64,000 nucleotides of DNA from Fragum whitleyi (taxonomy: Eukaryota; Mollusca; Bivalvia; Cardiida; Cardiidae): the NCBI GenBank assembly GCA_948146395.1, contig OX411544.1:59793856-59857855 (forward strand). Direction: 5' to 3'. Shown here piece after piece: positions 1 to 10,950 of this stretch. Within the stretch, counting starts at the first letter, position 1; every line of letters begins with the position of its first letter. The notes beneath the pieces were generated by a model that was not told where the DNA came from, did no database searches, and saw nothing but the letters and a program-made list of their open reading frames with translations. Both the position numbers and the translations under genes were made by a program.

Positions 1-536
1 TTGTTCAATATTGTGTCATGTATCTTGAATTGATATTTAGGCCAATTTACAGAACCTTTTGTGGTCCCCAGTTCCCTAAATTGAAAGGGAATGATATTTA
101 AACCTATGATCCCATCACCTGAACTTGTCATTAAACTTCATTCCTCAAAGATTGATCTTACTTAGAGTGTAGATATTATGATCATAGAAATTCCATAATC
201 TCAATGGTACTTTGATGGTAAAGATCAAAGTACGGTTAGTATCCATAAAACTGGCATTTGAAGCCAGTATTGATAGGCATTATGCTATTTGCTACTTGCT
301 TATAGCATCTTTGAAAGAGTGCAATGTTTTAAAAAATCATCTTCAAACTTGCCTAAATGGCCATTTATAACATTACACTTGATCCTCTTTACTAAAGAGG
401 TACATTATCCTAATTTTCAGTCATCATGTTCTTACATTTCTTGGTATTAACTTTTATCTAATGACCAAAGATTTTACTTTGAAATTGTTCACTTTTTTTA
501 AAGCAGAAATTGTCGAAAATATTATAAAATTGGCCT
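1..536. other. no recognisable feature
   Basis: AT-rich sequence with stops in all frames. I see no gene, repeat end or RNA gene here. Confidence 0.5.
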
Positions 537-786
537 TTAAAACCCTTGTCATGCTTAACCCGGAATATTCCTACTTTGGCAGGAGCTATAGACAAACACC
601 AGTCTGCACATATGTGCAGTCGGATGTTAGTCTACACCACTTGTTTTTCACTTTCAAACCAGAATTATCAATAGATTTAGTTTTTCAAATAAAAATTGAC
701 CTGCAGTTGGTACTTTCAGTGCTTTTTGCCCTTTGAGTTTGATGAAAAAATTTTAGCCAAAATTTATTCAGCATGACAAGGGTTAA
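537..786 (-). mobile_element. TTAA MITE, family P2, full-length
   Basis: The element is bounded by TTAA on both sides. The right end, read inward, is the family terminus TTAACCCTTGTCATGCTGAA, and the left end is a slightly mutated inverse of it. The interior has the family signature: a palindrome around GTCTGCACATATGTGCAG at about 600-620 and a block reading GGCAGGAGCTATAGAC. TTAA target duplication with CCC-starting ends is the pattern of piggyBac-type elements, so mobilisation by such a transposase is inferred. No coding capacity. Confidence 0.75.
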
Positions 787-845
787 CAACCTTTTACAGC
801 CTAGAAGACTAAATATATATCTTGTATATCAAAGAATACATCAAC

Positions 846-1406
846 TAGTGCTGGGTAGATGAATTGATAATCGATAATCAGTTAGTTTTTGCTTCTGATT
901 GTGATAATCGACCAAGGAATTTCATAGTTTTCAATTAATCAAGTCCTTACTCATGAATGAAAGCCATTACATATTGTTTTTGAAACTGACACCAATTTGA
1001 TGAGGCTGTGCATGAAAAAGTTTTATAGGTAAACCACACAATTCGAATGTTTATAAACAGACTTTCGAGGAGTAGATATAGATAAATTGGGACCAACGAA
1101 ATTTTTGCTGTCACGGTATTTGACTATACTGAAAGATCATACAAACACAATACTACTGATATATGTACCATCCTTTGAATTACATCCGTAAACGCCATGT
1201 GTCACAGTGTAAAAGTAACATGCATTCGAAACCGACTTCATCATAAAAAACTAAAGTTTAACCAACAACAAGCATTAAATATCAATAGGGAGAAAAAAGT
1301 GTTTTTCGTCATGAGCTTCTTTACTCTATCAGTATAAAGGTGATTACATTTGTAATCAAGTACCATTATCTCAGGCTTGTTAAATTTCAGTTCAGTCCAC
1401 CCCTAC
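846..1406. mobile_element. possible decayed hAT-like remnant
   Basis: The left side carries GCTGGGTAGATGAATTGATA followed by ATCGATAAT-type sequence. The right side, read inversely, begins TAGGGGTGGACTGAACTG. This resembles the TAGGG-type ends and ATCGATTA interior of the clearer hAT-like element at 62382-63067. The ends match poorly and I cannot find an 8-bp duplication, so this is only a suggestion. Confidence 0.25.
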
Positions 1407-1448
1407 TCCTGGCTATACTACATTTTCCCGCGTTTTCGAATACCGCGG

Positions 1449-1505
1449 TCGGACTATAACTGCCTGTATGTTTATAGGCTGTTACAACTGTTTACTGCTG
1501 AACCA
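1449..1505. repeat. short palindromic hairpin, family H (degenerate)
   Basis: Imperfect inverted repeat: ACTATAACTGCC on the left faces GGCTGTTACAACTGTTT on the right across a short AT-rich centre. It matches the recurrent hairpin family best seen at 34648-34727. Confidence 0.5.
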
Positions 1506-1751
1506 TGGATTGGAAGCTAAATCTGCCAAATGAGTGTTTAGGTCATGAGTTTTAACTGTTAAGCTTTCACATTTTATTCTTCAGAAGATGATACTGGAAA
1601 AATTGTATGAATTTCTAAGAAAAGGATTATACAATCAATCATTAGTTGATTTACTCTTCCAACTAAAATTGTTATTTGAAACAGATTGCCCACCACTGAC
1701 ATCAACCAAGTGAACTTGAACTAAGAATCTTCTGACTTCAAGTTATTTTTG

Positions 1752-1945
1752 TAATGACTGTGGCTTCATGGTTAGGACTGTGACTTTTGGATTGAAAGGT
1801 CCTGGGATCAAATCCCATCCGTACCCTTGGAATTTTTCTGAGCAACAAAACCCCTTATAATGCAGCTTCTCTCCAGCAATGTATTAATAGATAGTTGTGA
1901 GAGTGGTAACTCTGCGCTGTGGCAAATAAAGGCATCATGACTTTG
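1752..1945 (+). mobile_element. tRNA-derived SINE
   Basis: A tRNA-like head starts near 1757 with an A-box-like TGGCTTCATGGTTAGGA. It is followed by a B-box-like segment GGGATCAAATCCC near 1803. About 120 bp of unrelated body follows, ending near CAAATAAAGGCATCATGAC. Degraded box sequences and a non-tRNA tail mean this is a SINE copy, not a working tRNA gene. Confidence 0.55.
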
Positions 1946-2222
1946 TGTTATCCTAAGATCTGCAATTTGATGATCTGGATTTACAGTATAAAGTCCAGTG
2001 TATAATTGTATGACATAAAACTAGACTATGAACCCAAACTTAGATATATTTTTGAGTGTGCTAGCATGTTACTTCACAGTTGATTCTCTTATTGAACATA
2101 ATTACAGTCATGGTAGGGAATCCTTTTCTGCAAATTTACTGATATTTTTAAATTATTCCGTAAATTTTGATTGATTTTAAAGGTGGAGATGGAAAAAAAA
2201 CCAGGGATTTGCTTTGTGTTGT

Positions 2223-2339
2223 AGATCTTTTAAAAATCTACTTATACAAAAATTTGCTGATAAAAAAAGTTATATACGACCAAATAAAGATTTACTTGGT
2301 CGTTAATAACTTTTTTATCAGCAAATTTTTAAAGGATCT
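2223..2339. repeat. long AT-rich hairpin
   Basis: Two arms (about 2248-2282 and 2297-2330) are near-perfect reverse complements: AAATTTGCTGATAAAAAA on the left faces TTTTTTATCAGCAAATTT on the right. The loop is short, and outer AGATC/GATCT matches extend the fold. It is probably a small foldback element; no family assigned. Confidence 0.65.
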
Positions 2340-3184
2340 GCCACATTCATCAAATTTCTGAAATTTTCTTACGTTTTCTCCTTCAAACCAAAGTAAAACT
2401 GGTCACGTATGAACAGGATTATTGAAGATTTTCTGAAATTACTGTGTCAAGTTTTTCTCCACCGTAATAGTAGAGAGTAGATTAGATTTAGATTTAAATT
2501 ATCAGGTAAATCTATTTGTTATGTTAAATTTAGTGAGGAACTAAATATCAAAATAAACTGTCTGATACAGTTCTATGACTATCCGGAGGAAATTTTCAGA
2601 TTTGATCTGCAGCCATGCAAGACAAATCAACTTGACAGCACTAGCCATTTTACCTAATTTATTACTATGGTAGTAACTGGACTTGAGTAATAAATCCTCT
2701 GTTGAGTCTGATAAGCCCCTAACATCAGTGACTCTCTTAAAATCAGAGTTTTAGTGTGGATACAAGACGAGTGAACTTCCTTCACAATTTTTTTCTTTTC
2801 ATAAAGTCACATTGTTCTCATTGATTGAGTTCATTTGGGAACTTTGAACTACCATCTGTGAGTTACGTAATAATAAAAACCTGCTAGAATCCTGAAAGGA
2901 ATAATGTTAAGTTTCCATATGTTTATCTATTTATTATCCAAAATTCAACTATTAATCTCCTAAATATTCATCACCACAAACACCGTAAAAAAAAAGAAGA
3001 AATATTTGTACTGGTTGCCCCGTGTTGACATATTGCAACATTATCATTGGTGGACGTTGTTATTTTACATGTGTATTATTCATGAAAAGACCTTTCAGTT
3101 GCTTACAAAGTCAAGGCCTTAGTCAAGATCAAGATCATATTTATTGTCACAGTGTTGTGTTCACCGTGAATACATGCGTTAACT
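2340..3184. other. no recognisable feature
   Basis: AT-rich sequence without coding potential or clear repeat ends. Confidence 0.45.
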
Positions 3185-3730
3185 AGTTTAGCTCACCTGA
3201 GCACAAAATAGTCATGTTTGGTATTGTGATTACCCTTCGTATGACGTCAGTCAGTTGTCTGTCCATAGTTTCTTTTAACCACATAGCCCCCTAAACTATT
3301 AAGCCGATTTACATCATGTTTTGCAGAATAGTTCCTTGGGGTGTCCTCTTATCAAAGATGTAAGGAAATTGAAATCAGTTAAAAACTCTGGTTGCCATGG
3401 CATTAACTGCTATTTTTGTCTGGCAACAATTCTTATACACCACATCTTCTTCTAAATTTTTGGACCAATTCACACCAAATTGTTCCGACATGTTCTTCTG
3501 AAAGTAGTAGCTGAAATGCTTTAAATCGGTAAAAAGATATGCTAACCATTGTAACAAAGTTAAATTTTCTAAGAAAATCTTTTTAATTATCTTCTTCAGA
3601 ACCAGAAGTCCGACATCCCATTTTTACATGAATCAACAGCTAATTAACATGAATGAAAATAGTTAAAATGATGACAATTGGGCCACCAGGAGTGGTGAAT
3701 CATAGGGAGGGGGGAGGAGGGAAATCATCT
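3185..3730 (+). mobile_element. Helentron-like repeat, family B, 3' truncated
   Basis: It begins with TTTAGCTCACCTGAGCACAA, the same 5' end as the repeats at 45089 and 48333. It then holds about two degraded core units, including GTTGCCATGGCA and GGGCCACCAGGAGTGG followed by a G-rich stretch. The matching 3' end (GGTGAGCGA plus hairpin) is missing. Confidence 0.6.
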
Positions 3731-3859
3731 ATATAGATTGATTTAAATGCTTTTTCAAAACCTCATCTATATAGAATGATTTAAATTCTTTTGCAAAACC
3801 AGGACCCAAATCCTTGTGTTTTTGGCAAGGATCATCAGTTCATTCACCTTTATGAATTT

Positions 3860-3962
3860 ATGTATAGGATAGAAAACGAGAGCCGTGGTATATGGGAAAT
3901 AGACACGAGCGTAAGCGAGTGTCTATTAATTTCCAATATACCGCGGCACGAGATTTTCTATC
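3860..3962. repeat. foldback hairpin with CGTAAGCG loop
   Basis: The left arm from GATAGAAAACGAGAGCCG through GGAAATAGACAC is mirrored by GTGTCTATTAATTTCC through CGGCACGAGATTTTCTATC. The arms are about 40 bp with a few mismatches around GAGCGTAAGCGA. It is a foldback MITE by structure. Confidence 0.65.
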
Positions 3963-3964
3963 TG

Positions 3965-4335
3965 ACTTAGACCACGCTTTTCCACCATTATCTGTATTTT
4001 TTACCCGAACCTCTAAATAATGAAAAAGAGTAAATCTCGCTTTGATATTACTCTTATCATGTGTGAATATTCTGAAATTACTTATGAATCTATTTCCGTC
4101 ACCATTTTCAGATCTTTTGCATTTTTGCGACTGTCGAAAGTCTTTTGGAAAAGAGAGCTGTTAAATTGCTCATCATCATTTTGAAATGACTCAGCCCAGA
4201 AACCTGTCGAGAATCACGTGCAAGGCACACTACCACCGTATATCTGTAAATACAACACTCGGAGTTGTATCTGTGATATATATTTTTGAAATACTGTTCT
4301 CTGATTGGCTAATTCGCTTCAAGCGTGGTCTAAGT
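3965..4335. mobile_element. small MITE with perfect 15-bp TIRs
   Basis: ACTTAGACCACGCTT at 3965-3979 is exactly inverted at 4321-4335. The intervening 340 bp has no coding capacity. It abuts the foldback hairpin ending at 3962, so the two may form one composite. I could not read a target duplication. Confidence 0.55.
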
Positions 4336-6179
4336 AATGAAATGAAATCATTATATATTGGTTGTCTGTTGAAGATGCTTAGATCACTACTGTCTTGACA
4401 CAAGGTGACGGGCACTGGGGTGGGGAGGACTGATGGGTGATGTATAAGCATGTTTTAGAATTCCATCAGATTATGTTTTGGAAGGTATCATATCCCTTTT
4501 AATTATACTGTTATTTTTTGATAATTTTTGTGATGTGGGAGCAAATATTTCCCAATTTGTTATTTAAATAAGATAGAAATAATAGGAAAATTAATAACTA
4601 AGTGGAAAACAACATACGTTTCTGGTAGAACCATCTTTTTCTACTATAAAATCACGTTTTTGACATATCCGAAGCCTTTAAAAATCACTCTCAAAACAGT
4701 TATTATTACAGTTTTTCTATTTAGAATTGCATGTAAATTATGACATGAACTTCTCTTAAAAGTTTGGCAAATATTTTAGTGGATAAAATATTAATAGAAC
4801 ATTTTTATAGAAAAAACATTATTTCATTGGATAACCAACATATCACAAGAAATATAAAAAAAATGCAATTTAGATGAATGCATTTTGACTTTCGCATAAA
4901 GAAATTGTAACAAATCCTTAAGTTTTGTTGTTGTTTTCAGTTATGGAGTGTAAAAAGAGGCACATGACCATTTATCTGGTAAAATCGATCAAGATGTGAT
5001 CGTTATCACAACATCACAAACATGTCATGGTTAAAAGAGAAAATATGATCTATTATAGCAAATAATAGGCAGAAATGCAACCTTTTTCCATTCGAAACTC
5101 AACTTTTGTGCAATATTTGCATACCCTTAACCGTAATTAGTAATTTTGTTTAACAAATCGACGAAATGAAAGCAGTAGATCCATTGTATCAGGGCTTTGT
5201 AATTTGTTGAAACGAACATGTCAGTAACGAACATATATTTTTTACTAAAATCAATTGTGCTGACTAAATCCTCTAGACTTTCTTGATGGAAAGAAATGAT
5301 TCTGCTTTATAACATTGCTGCACAATAATTTATCACATTTTTAATGAAATAGTATGACAAAGTGAGCAGTAATAAACTTTTCAACATTTCACTTTGATAT
5401 GAAAACCCTGGGATGCCATGTTTAAATCGCAACTACTAAAATCGTTGGTCAACAACCCCATATTTTCTATGCTTTTCGATTACTAAAGATGTTAGAAAAT
5501 CTTAATATACCAAATCCAAATATGTGTCGATCATCCTTTTCCATAACTTACCTTAAACGCAAGACCTAATGAACATTTCAAGAATTTTGGCGAAATCAAA
5601 TTTTGTTAAATGATCTGAAGCTAAAATTTTTAAACGTATGCTAGACCACTGAAATAACTATGTTTTCAAGTTTACGTGTAAGCGGTAATATAGAGTGGCT
5701 TTTTAGCTTATTTCCACTTCAATTCTTTGATAACTCTTGGCGACAGTAACGAGGTCAAATTGACTGGTTTGGTGTCAAATATTTTCTTTGTAAAATGTCA
5801 CTTGGATTTCTCTCTCAATGTCTGATTTATAGATATAGACCTGAAGTATCTTAAGCACATATATATTAACTTTCCTCAAATTTGTTTGCTTTTGTACAGA
5901 CCTCGGCAACACCCAATGCTTATTGAGAATGAGTGCTTTATGCTCTATAATCACTCTTGGGATAATTTTCTGGTAATTCAGTATGTTTGTCTTGATGAAT
6001 CCCTTCATGAAACTTGTGCAGGGATCATGGGAATAGAATAATAACTTTCTTTGAAAGAAGTCATAGTCATTTAATGAGCATTAAAACATTTGAATTTGCA
6101 AAGGGGGGCGTCTCCAAATATTAGCATGGCATGGCATGCTTTTTTCGCTTGAAATGTTTAGAAATTATCAACCATTGGG
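4336..6179. other. no recognisable feature
   Basis: About 1.8 kb of AT-rich sequence. Open frames are short and lack codon bias. I see no repeat ends, tRNA boxes or splice-flanked exon. Confidence 0.45.
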
Positions 6180-6514
6180 CTAATGATACCCCCGCAAACG
6201 AATGTTTTCGGGGGTAAACTGGACTCAGCCTGTCTGACCATGCATCTGTCCGTGCGTCTGTCTGTGTGTCTGTCCGTCCGTCTGTGGACATTTATACTGG
6301 TAATTTTGTGTCGCAAACTCCTCCTTCAGTTTTCCTTCAAAAGTTTTGAAATTTTATACAAAGATTTATCACATGTTTGAAGTCTTGAAAGACGCTATTT
6401 TGAGGTCCCAACTCCTCCTGGTTCAAGTATTATCTGCCCTTGAACTTAAGACATTTTTTTTCTCACTTATACTAGTAATTTTGTGTCGCAAACTCCTCCT
6501 TCAGTTTTCCTTCG
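6180..6514. mobile_element. pearl/CvA-like repeat, split by a SINE
   Basis: It starts with a hairpin (ACCCCCGC facing GCGGGGGT-like TTTTCGGGGGT) and a GTCTGTCCGTC-type microsatellite at about 6240-6290. Tandem core sequence follows: the segment beginning ACTGGTAATTTTGTGTCGC at 6295 recurs at about 6470 (period ~175 bp). The second core copy stops abruptly at the SINE at 6515. Hairpin, ACGG-type microsatellite and tandem core are the layout of bivalve pearl/CvA repeats. Orientation is opposite to the copy at 19122-19805. Confidence 0.6.
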
Positions 6515-6912
6515 GCCGCCACCATAGCGCAGTTGGTTAGGCACAAGACTTCCAATCTGGAAGTCGTGGGTTCGATCCCCGGTGGCGGAAAATATCTTTT
6601 CTGATGTTTGTCTCTCACCAATGGGTAGATAATCGTAAACCTATGTGAGATAGCAGTCGGAGGCTAGGAAAGGGTGTAATGGTAGTACAGTGTTATATGT
6701 CTCGAAACGTAATTTCTCATAGGAGTTCACACATACATGTATATATATGCACATAATCATTTGTGTATATGAATGGATACATGTGAATGGAAATATATAT
6801 GATATTAATATTCATGTAACTCTCTATGTAAGATGTAACATGTGATGTTTGTACCTTGCATGGGCCAGAGGCCTTTAAGCAAATAAAGATTGTATTGTAT
6901 TGTATTGTATTA
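6515..6912 (+). mobile_element. tRNA-derived SINE, full-length, (ATTGT)n tail
   Basis: The head (6516-6588) folds as a tRNA. It has a perfect 7-bp acceptor stem CCGCCAC/GTGGCGG, a consensus A box TAGCGCAGTTGG, and a consensus B box GGTTCGATCCC. The anticodon loop CAATCTG would give ATC (Asp-like). A ~250-bp body follows, including a segment near 6620-6690 shared with other SINE copies at 36668, 57688 and 60780. The 3' end reads AAATAAAG then repeated ATTGT. Such 3' repeats suggest LINE-dependent mobilisation (inference). The intact pol III boxes suggest a young copy. Confidence 0.85.
6516..6588 (+). tRNA. tRNA-like SINE head (not a free tRNA gene)
   Basis: A cloverleaf can be drawn with intact acceptor stem, D-arm, 5-bp anticodon stem and T-arm. 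The A and B boxes both match pol III consensus. It is fused without a terminator to the SINE body, so it is the SINE promoter. A tRNA scanner would probably flag it as a pseudo-tRNA. Confidence 0.6.
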
Positions 6913-7577
6913 TAACACCAAAAACTTGTTTTAGTTTTTCTGACTCAAGAACCAGGTATTGCTATCACCATTTCCTCATTGTTGGCTGCTGTAGGAGGTC
7001 TTTTTGTTAAAACTACTTAAGTCAAATAAGAACTTAAAATGACAAAAAATATTATCATTGGTAATATATGACAGAATTCTTTCCATTTCTTTGTTCCATA
7101 CGGTATTTGGAAGTCTCCCCAATTAACAAATTCTATCTGTGAAGACTGTTAAACAAAAGTTGATCATCAAAATCTAATATAATTCAACAAATATAACAAA
7201 AATTCAAAAACCAAAATGCTGGCCAGTATCACACATAAACTGCTTTGCAAGTAAAAGGCTATTACTAGACATGTAGAACTTGTAGAAACAGATATTTTAC
7301 TAGAAAACTGGTCAGTCCAGATTTTATTGCCATGCCTACTGATTGATAATGGCTATTTTATAGTCCTGTAATCACTTGAAATTACATGCATCAATTTGTC
7401 ATGGTAAGCCCTCTGATTTTGGTGGGGATAGTCATATAACTGGATAAGACTTTTTTCTACAATTGCTAAGTAGATCAAAGTATATCAGTGTTTATGAGTT
7501 TTGGCTTGGTTCCTGACAGATGCAACCTGGGGGTCTTCTTTCTCCTCTATATGATATATTTTTTTAAAAAAAAATAT
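6913..7577. other. no recognisable feature
   Basis: AT-rich sequence downstream of the SINE. If the interrupted pearl-like repeat resumes here I cannot recognise it. Confidence 0.4.
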
Positions 7578-7658
7578 ATTGATGGCTCAGCTCAAAAAGG
7601 TTGTAACTGCTTATAAATATATAGGCAGTTACAAATGTTTTGCACTGACTCATTGATA
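7578..7658. repeat. short palindromic hairpin, family H
   Basis: TTGATGGCTCAGC and GGTTGTAACTGC on the left face GCAGTTACAAATGTTTTGC and ACTCATTGAT on the right. It is the same family and outer sequence as the near-perfect copy at 34648-34727, with more mismatches. Confidence 0.6.
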
Positions 7659-7918
7659 TGCAGAAGTGTACAAATTACACTCGCACACATGTACACACAA
7701 AATATAAATGAAAAAAATGTTGAAATCTTTTGATCAAATTCATTTAAAAAAAAAATAGAAAGTTGACAATTTTGCCATTCAACAGCTGGTCAGGCAACAG
7801 AAAATTGGTTCTGCAGGAAAAGTGTCATTAATTGGCCAAATTTTTCATACCCATTTCTGGATATATTAAGCCGTTGATGGTGTGTTTATGATGCAGAAAA
7901 GGTTTTGTTGTTTGCATG

Positions 7919-8272
7919 TACAGTAAATCTTGTATTAAGCGACCACTAACGGGACCACAAAAAAAAGGTCGTTATAGAAAATGGTCGCTAAATATATTTT
8001 TGATTACAAATAAGAAATATACGTTTTTGATTGGACATGCCATTTCATTGCGAAAAACTCAGTGATCACATGTTGGTAAAACTCAATAGAATCGTCTGCC
8101 AATTTAGACAATTCTAGTGAGTTTTAGCAACATAGGATTCATTTTCAATAGGTTTTAGAATTATACCTACTTTAAAAGATATTTAGATTTTAAGAAGCGG
8201 GATTTTGATAACGATTGCTTAATAAAAATGGTCACTTAATAAATATGGTCACTTGAGCAATATTGACTGAAA
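7919..8272. mobile_element. degraded Tc1/mariner- or pogo-like MITE
   Basis: The left end TACAGTAAATCTTGTATTAA and following GCGACCACT are mirrored at the right end by GGTCACTTGAGCAATATTGACTG. A CAGTC-type end next to TA, with a GCGACC box, is typical of Tc1/mariner or pogo-derived MITEs. The right TA appears mutated. No ORF inside. Confidence 0.45.
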
Positions 8273-8276
8273 GAAG

Positions 8277-8279
8277 TAA
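8277..8279. repeat. TAA target duplication, left copy (Harbinger-like)
   Basis: TAA directly precedes the TIR TGGGGCAG. The matching TAA follows the right TIR at 15614-15616. A 3-bp TAA duplication is the PIF/Harbinger hallmark. Confidence 0.65.
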
Positions 8280-8762
8280 TGGGGCAGTTACACATATGAT
8301 GAGACTTAGATCGGTCCTCAATCGGTGAATTATTTCTCTAATATGATCGGTTGTCATCAGTTTCAGCATTTCAGACTTTATGTGTAACAGGGTATCGGCG
8401 ATAAATAGCTTATTGATCGGTAAAATACAAAGTAGATCTGTTGTCAATAGGCGACAAATAGCTGGCCAGTAGGAACTTGGTCGGTGATGATCGCTTATTT
8501 GCTTAATTTACCATCAACTGTCGTCGCTTTTCCAACGGTTGTCAATCGGGCAGTCGGTGATCGATCGGTGTTCGACCAGAGGTCTATCGCTTTCCATCAG
8601 ATACAACTGGTGATGCGTATGTGTTTGCCGGTCAAAGATCGACGATGTCGGTGATGAGTAGCATGCAAATCTTTGTTCAGCAGACTGCCGTCGTTTTTTT
8701 CATTAAAATGATATATAAGCGATGATAACCGATATATTTTAGTTCAGTGTATGATATAATGA

Positions 8763-9000
8763 ATGTTGGAAGGGCAATCCAGCAGTTTGGTCTATTGCTG
8801 CAACAGCAAGCTCTCTTAAACCTCTGACATGGCATTCACTTGGGCCCCGAGGTGGAAATGATCGCCGCCTTAGAAGACAAAGATGATGGTGGACGAACTT
8901 ATGGCTAACGCCAGGAAGAAGACTTCAGTTTGGCCAATACAGCACTATCCTAACCGAACTCAGAGAGGGTGACACCAGTGCGTTCCAAAACTATCTAGGG
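8763..9000 (+). pseudogene. PIF/Harbinger transposase N-terminal fragment
   Basis: Two frames are needed. From 8763 a short frame gives MNVGRAIQQFGLLLQQQALL and stops. From 8863 another frame gives an Arg-rich start, then after one TGA, WWTNLWLTPGRRLQFGQY and then TELREGDTSAFQNYL. The pattern W-x5-L-x3-GRR-x3-GQY, then ELRE-D-x2-x-FQN-L, is typical of the N-terminal region of Harbinger nucleases (known family pattern, recalled not searched). It breaks off at 9000 with no DDE domain. Frameshift, internal stop and truncation make it a pseudogene. Confidence 0.65.
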
Positions 9001-9341
9001 TAGAATCCCCATAATGCGCCATTTTGAGATCTAAGACAGCAAAAGGACATGTAATAATTTTCAGTTACAAAGTTTTATTTTTAATCTGAATGTACATATT
9101 ATCGTATGAAAATTTTTGAGACAAAGTATAGAGACATTCGCGAAAAAGAAATTTTTCCCTATCAAATGCTTCATTTCCACTCAACTGAATAGAAAATATC
9201 ATTTTCTCGTGAATGCCACAATAGTTTGACTTTAAATTGTCAGAATTTTCATAAGAATTTCATAATCTGTGACTGTCTCGTTTGAAAGTTTTACCAAGAA
9301 TGGATACCCAGCTGGAAAATACCTCATCTTTTCCCATCGCT

Positions 9342-9470
9342 AATTGAAAAATTAACCAAGACTTACCTTCGAAGATGGGAAGTTGAAGGTTGATTCTAAT
9401 TTCACTGACCATAAACTCCTTGAGGGCTCACACAGAGAGATAACGCAGCAATCCAGCAGCCAGTAATCAG
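9342..9470. repeat. DIRS right inverted terminal repeat
   Basis: The inner part (about 9400-9470) is the inverse of the left ITR at 15306-15376. The last ~35 bp, containing GAGATAACGCAGCAATCCAG, are identical. The outer ~58 bp (9342-9399) are absent from the left ITR. Positions 9342-9434 are present inverted in the internal complementary region with one mismatch. Confidence 0.9.
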
Positions 9471-9625
9471 GTTTTAGAGATAAACGAATTCAAGTTCCGC
9501 AATATTATTATCAAACTTGGTTGTCATTATTTTATATATTGATAATTTCACTTATAGAGCTTAGAAGTAATTACATTTATTGATAATTTCGAAATACTTT
9601 CCCCATTGGGTGGGTTTAGGGAGGG

Positions 9626-9754
9626 TGTGTGAGCCCTCAAGGAGTTTATGGTCAGTGAAATTGGAATCAACCTTCAACTTCCCATCTTCGAAGGTAAGTC
9701 TTGGTTAATTTTTCAATTTCACTTCCCATAAACCCTTGATGGGCCCCACAGAGA
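9626..9754. repeat. DIRS internal complementary region (circle-junction template)
   Basis: 9626-9718 is the reverse complement of 9342-9434 (one mismatch in 93). 9716-9754 matches the inverse of the left end 15338-15376 without mismatch over 39 bp. The two blocks meet at a shared ATT, so this segment equals the joined right and left termini. In the DIRS model this region templates completion of the termini and circularisation of the single-stranded product. Confidence 0.9.
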
Positions 9755-9891
9755 TTTGAGAGCTTGTATTTTGAAATTACAATTTTAACTAACCAATGAT
9801 GTTTTAAATATTTATTTACACAAGTTTTAGACAGCATCATCAGTAGAAATCATGTAAAAGAAACATACATATGTACAACAATCACATTCCA

Positions 9892-10950
9892 TTAATTTCC
9901 CGCCATTATTGCCTTTTGAACTGTTGCTGGGTTTTCAATGACTTTGTCATAAAAGCGGGCGAATGTTTTAGCATTTGACCAGCCTGCAGTCTTTATGATG
10001 GTACCCAGATCCACCCCTGTTTGTTTTGCCCTTGATGTAGCGGCAGCTCTAGTACTGTGAGGAGCATAGTTATTCCCTAATCCAGCTTTTTGCATAACAG
10101 ATTTTATCCAGCGACTAATTGTACTGCGAGAAACCCCTTTATGAGGGCTCATTGTACTAATAATTAACCTCTCGCTTTGTCTTAGAGGTTCTGTCCTTAG
10201 TAAATATTCCTCTAAACACTTAACAAAACATAACTTTTCCTCAGAGAATTTAACTAAATTGACTGTTTGTAGCTGAAAACCTGGTCTTGATTGTTTCAGA
10301 AAGGAATTATTTTGAATCGTCACTTGATTCTTATCATAATTAAATTTTACATCATTCAAATTTAACAAGTGTAAAGTTTGACAGCGTTGAGCTGTTACCA
10401 ATAAGTACAACATACATAATTTTTGTGATAGTTGTAATAGTGTGACACAATTTTGTTGTCGAAAAAATCGTAGTACAATGTCAACATCCCAAATAACTGT
10501 ATATTTGGGTAAAGTTGGTCTTAACTTAAAGCATCCTTTCATAAATCTTGAAATGTGTCCATTATCATGGATATCTTTATTACTACAAAGTTTAATAAAA
10601 GTACTAAGAGCAGATCTAGCTGTATTCAGAGCACTATAACAAGTCCCCTTTTCAAACAATTGTGAAAGAAATTTTAGAATTAGGTTTATATTTGCTCGAG
10701 TGGGATCATGGCATTTCCCACAGAAATGTATCCATTGTTCAACATATCGGTTGTATTGCAACTTTGTTGATTTTTGCCAAGATTGAAGGATAAGTTCCCG
10801 AGCTTTTGTAGGTACTCCTTGTGCCTTGAGTGCCTTCCCGATATAGGAAAAACACCTAGCCTCAATTTTTTGAGGGGATGTTGTAGATGAGGTTTGTGAG
10901 GCAATGACAGGATTGTCTGTGTTGGTGGGAGTAGGTGGCATGGTCCCCAT
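9892..10950 (-). CDS. tyrosine recombinase (DIRS integrase)
   Basis: A 352-residue protein that would catalyse cutting and joining of the circular DIRS DNA at the target. The N-terminal core-binding region (about 40-130) contains STKLQYNRYVEQW. The catalytic domain (about 150-345) shows Arg189 in TAQRCQTL, His298 and Arg301 in HSTRAAATSRA, Trp324 in AGWSN at the box II His/Trp site, and the nucleophile Tyr334 in ARFYDK. All expected catalytic positions are present, and the frame is open throughout. Its first ~88 codons overlap the 3' end of the pol ORF in another frame. The start used is the first Met, so an internal start is possible. Confidence 0.92.
   Translation of the reverse strand: MGTMPPTPTNTDNPVIASQTSSTTSPQKIEARCFSYIGKALKAQGVPTKARELILQSWQKSTKLQYNRYVEQWIHFCGKCHDPTRANINLILKFLSQLFEKGTCYSALNTARSALSTFIKLCSNKDIHDNGHISRFMKGCFKLRPTLPKYTVIWDVDIVLRFFRQQNCVTLLQLSQKLCMLYLLVTAQRCQTLHLLNLNDVKFNYDKNQVTIQNNSFLKQSRPGFQLQTVNLVKFSEEKLCFVKCLEEYLLRTEPLRQSERLIISTMSPHKGVSRSTISRWIKSVMQKAGLGNNYAPHSTRAAATSRAKQTGVDLGTIIKTAGWSNAKTFARFYDKVIENPATVQKAIMAGN

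Noticed and set aside
6516..6588. Functional tRNA gene
   Set aside because: The cloverleaf is good, but it is fused to a SINE body with no pol III terminator nearby and related SINE bodies recur in the window.
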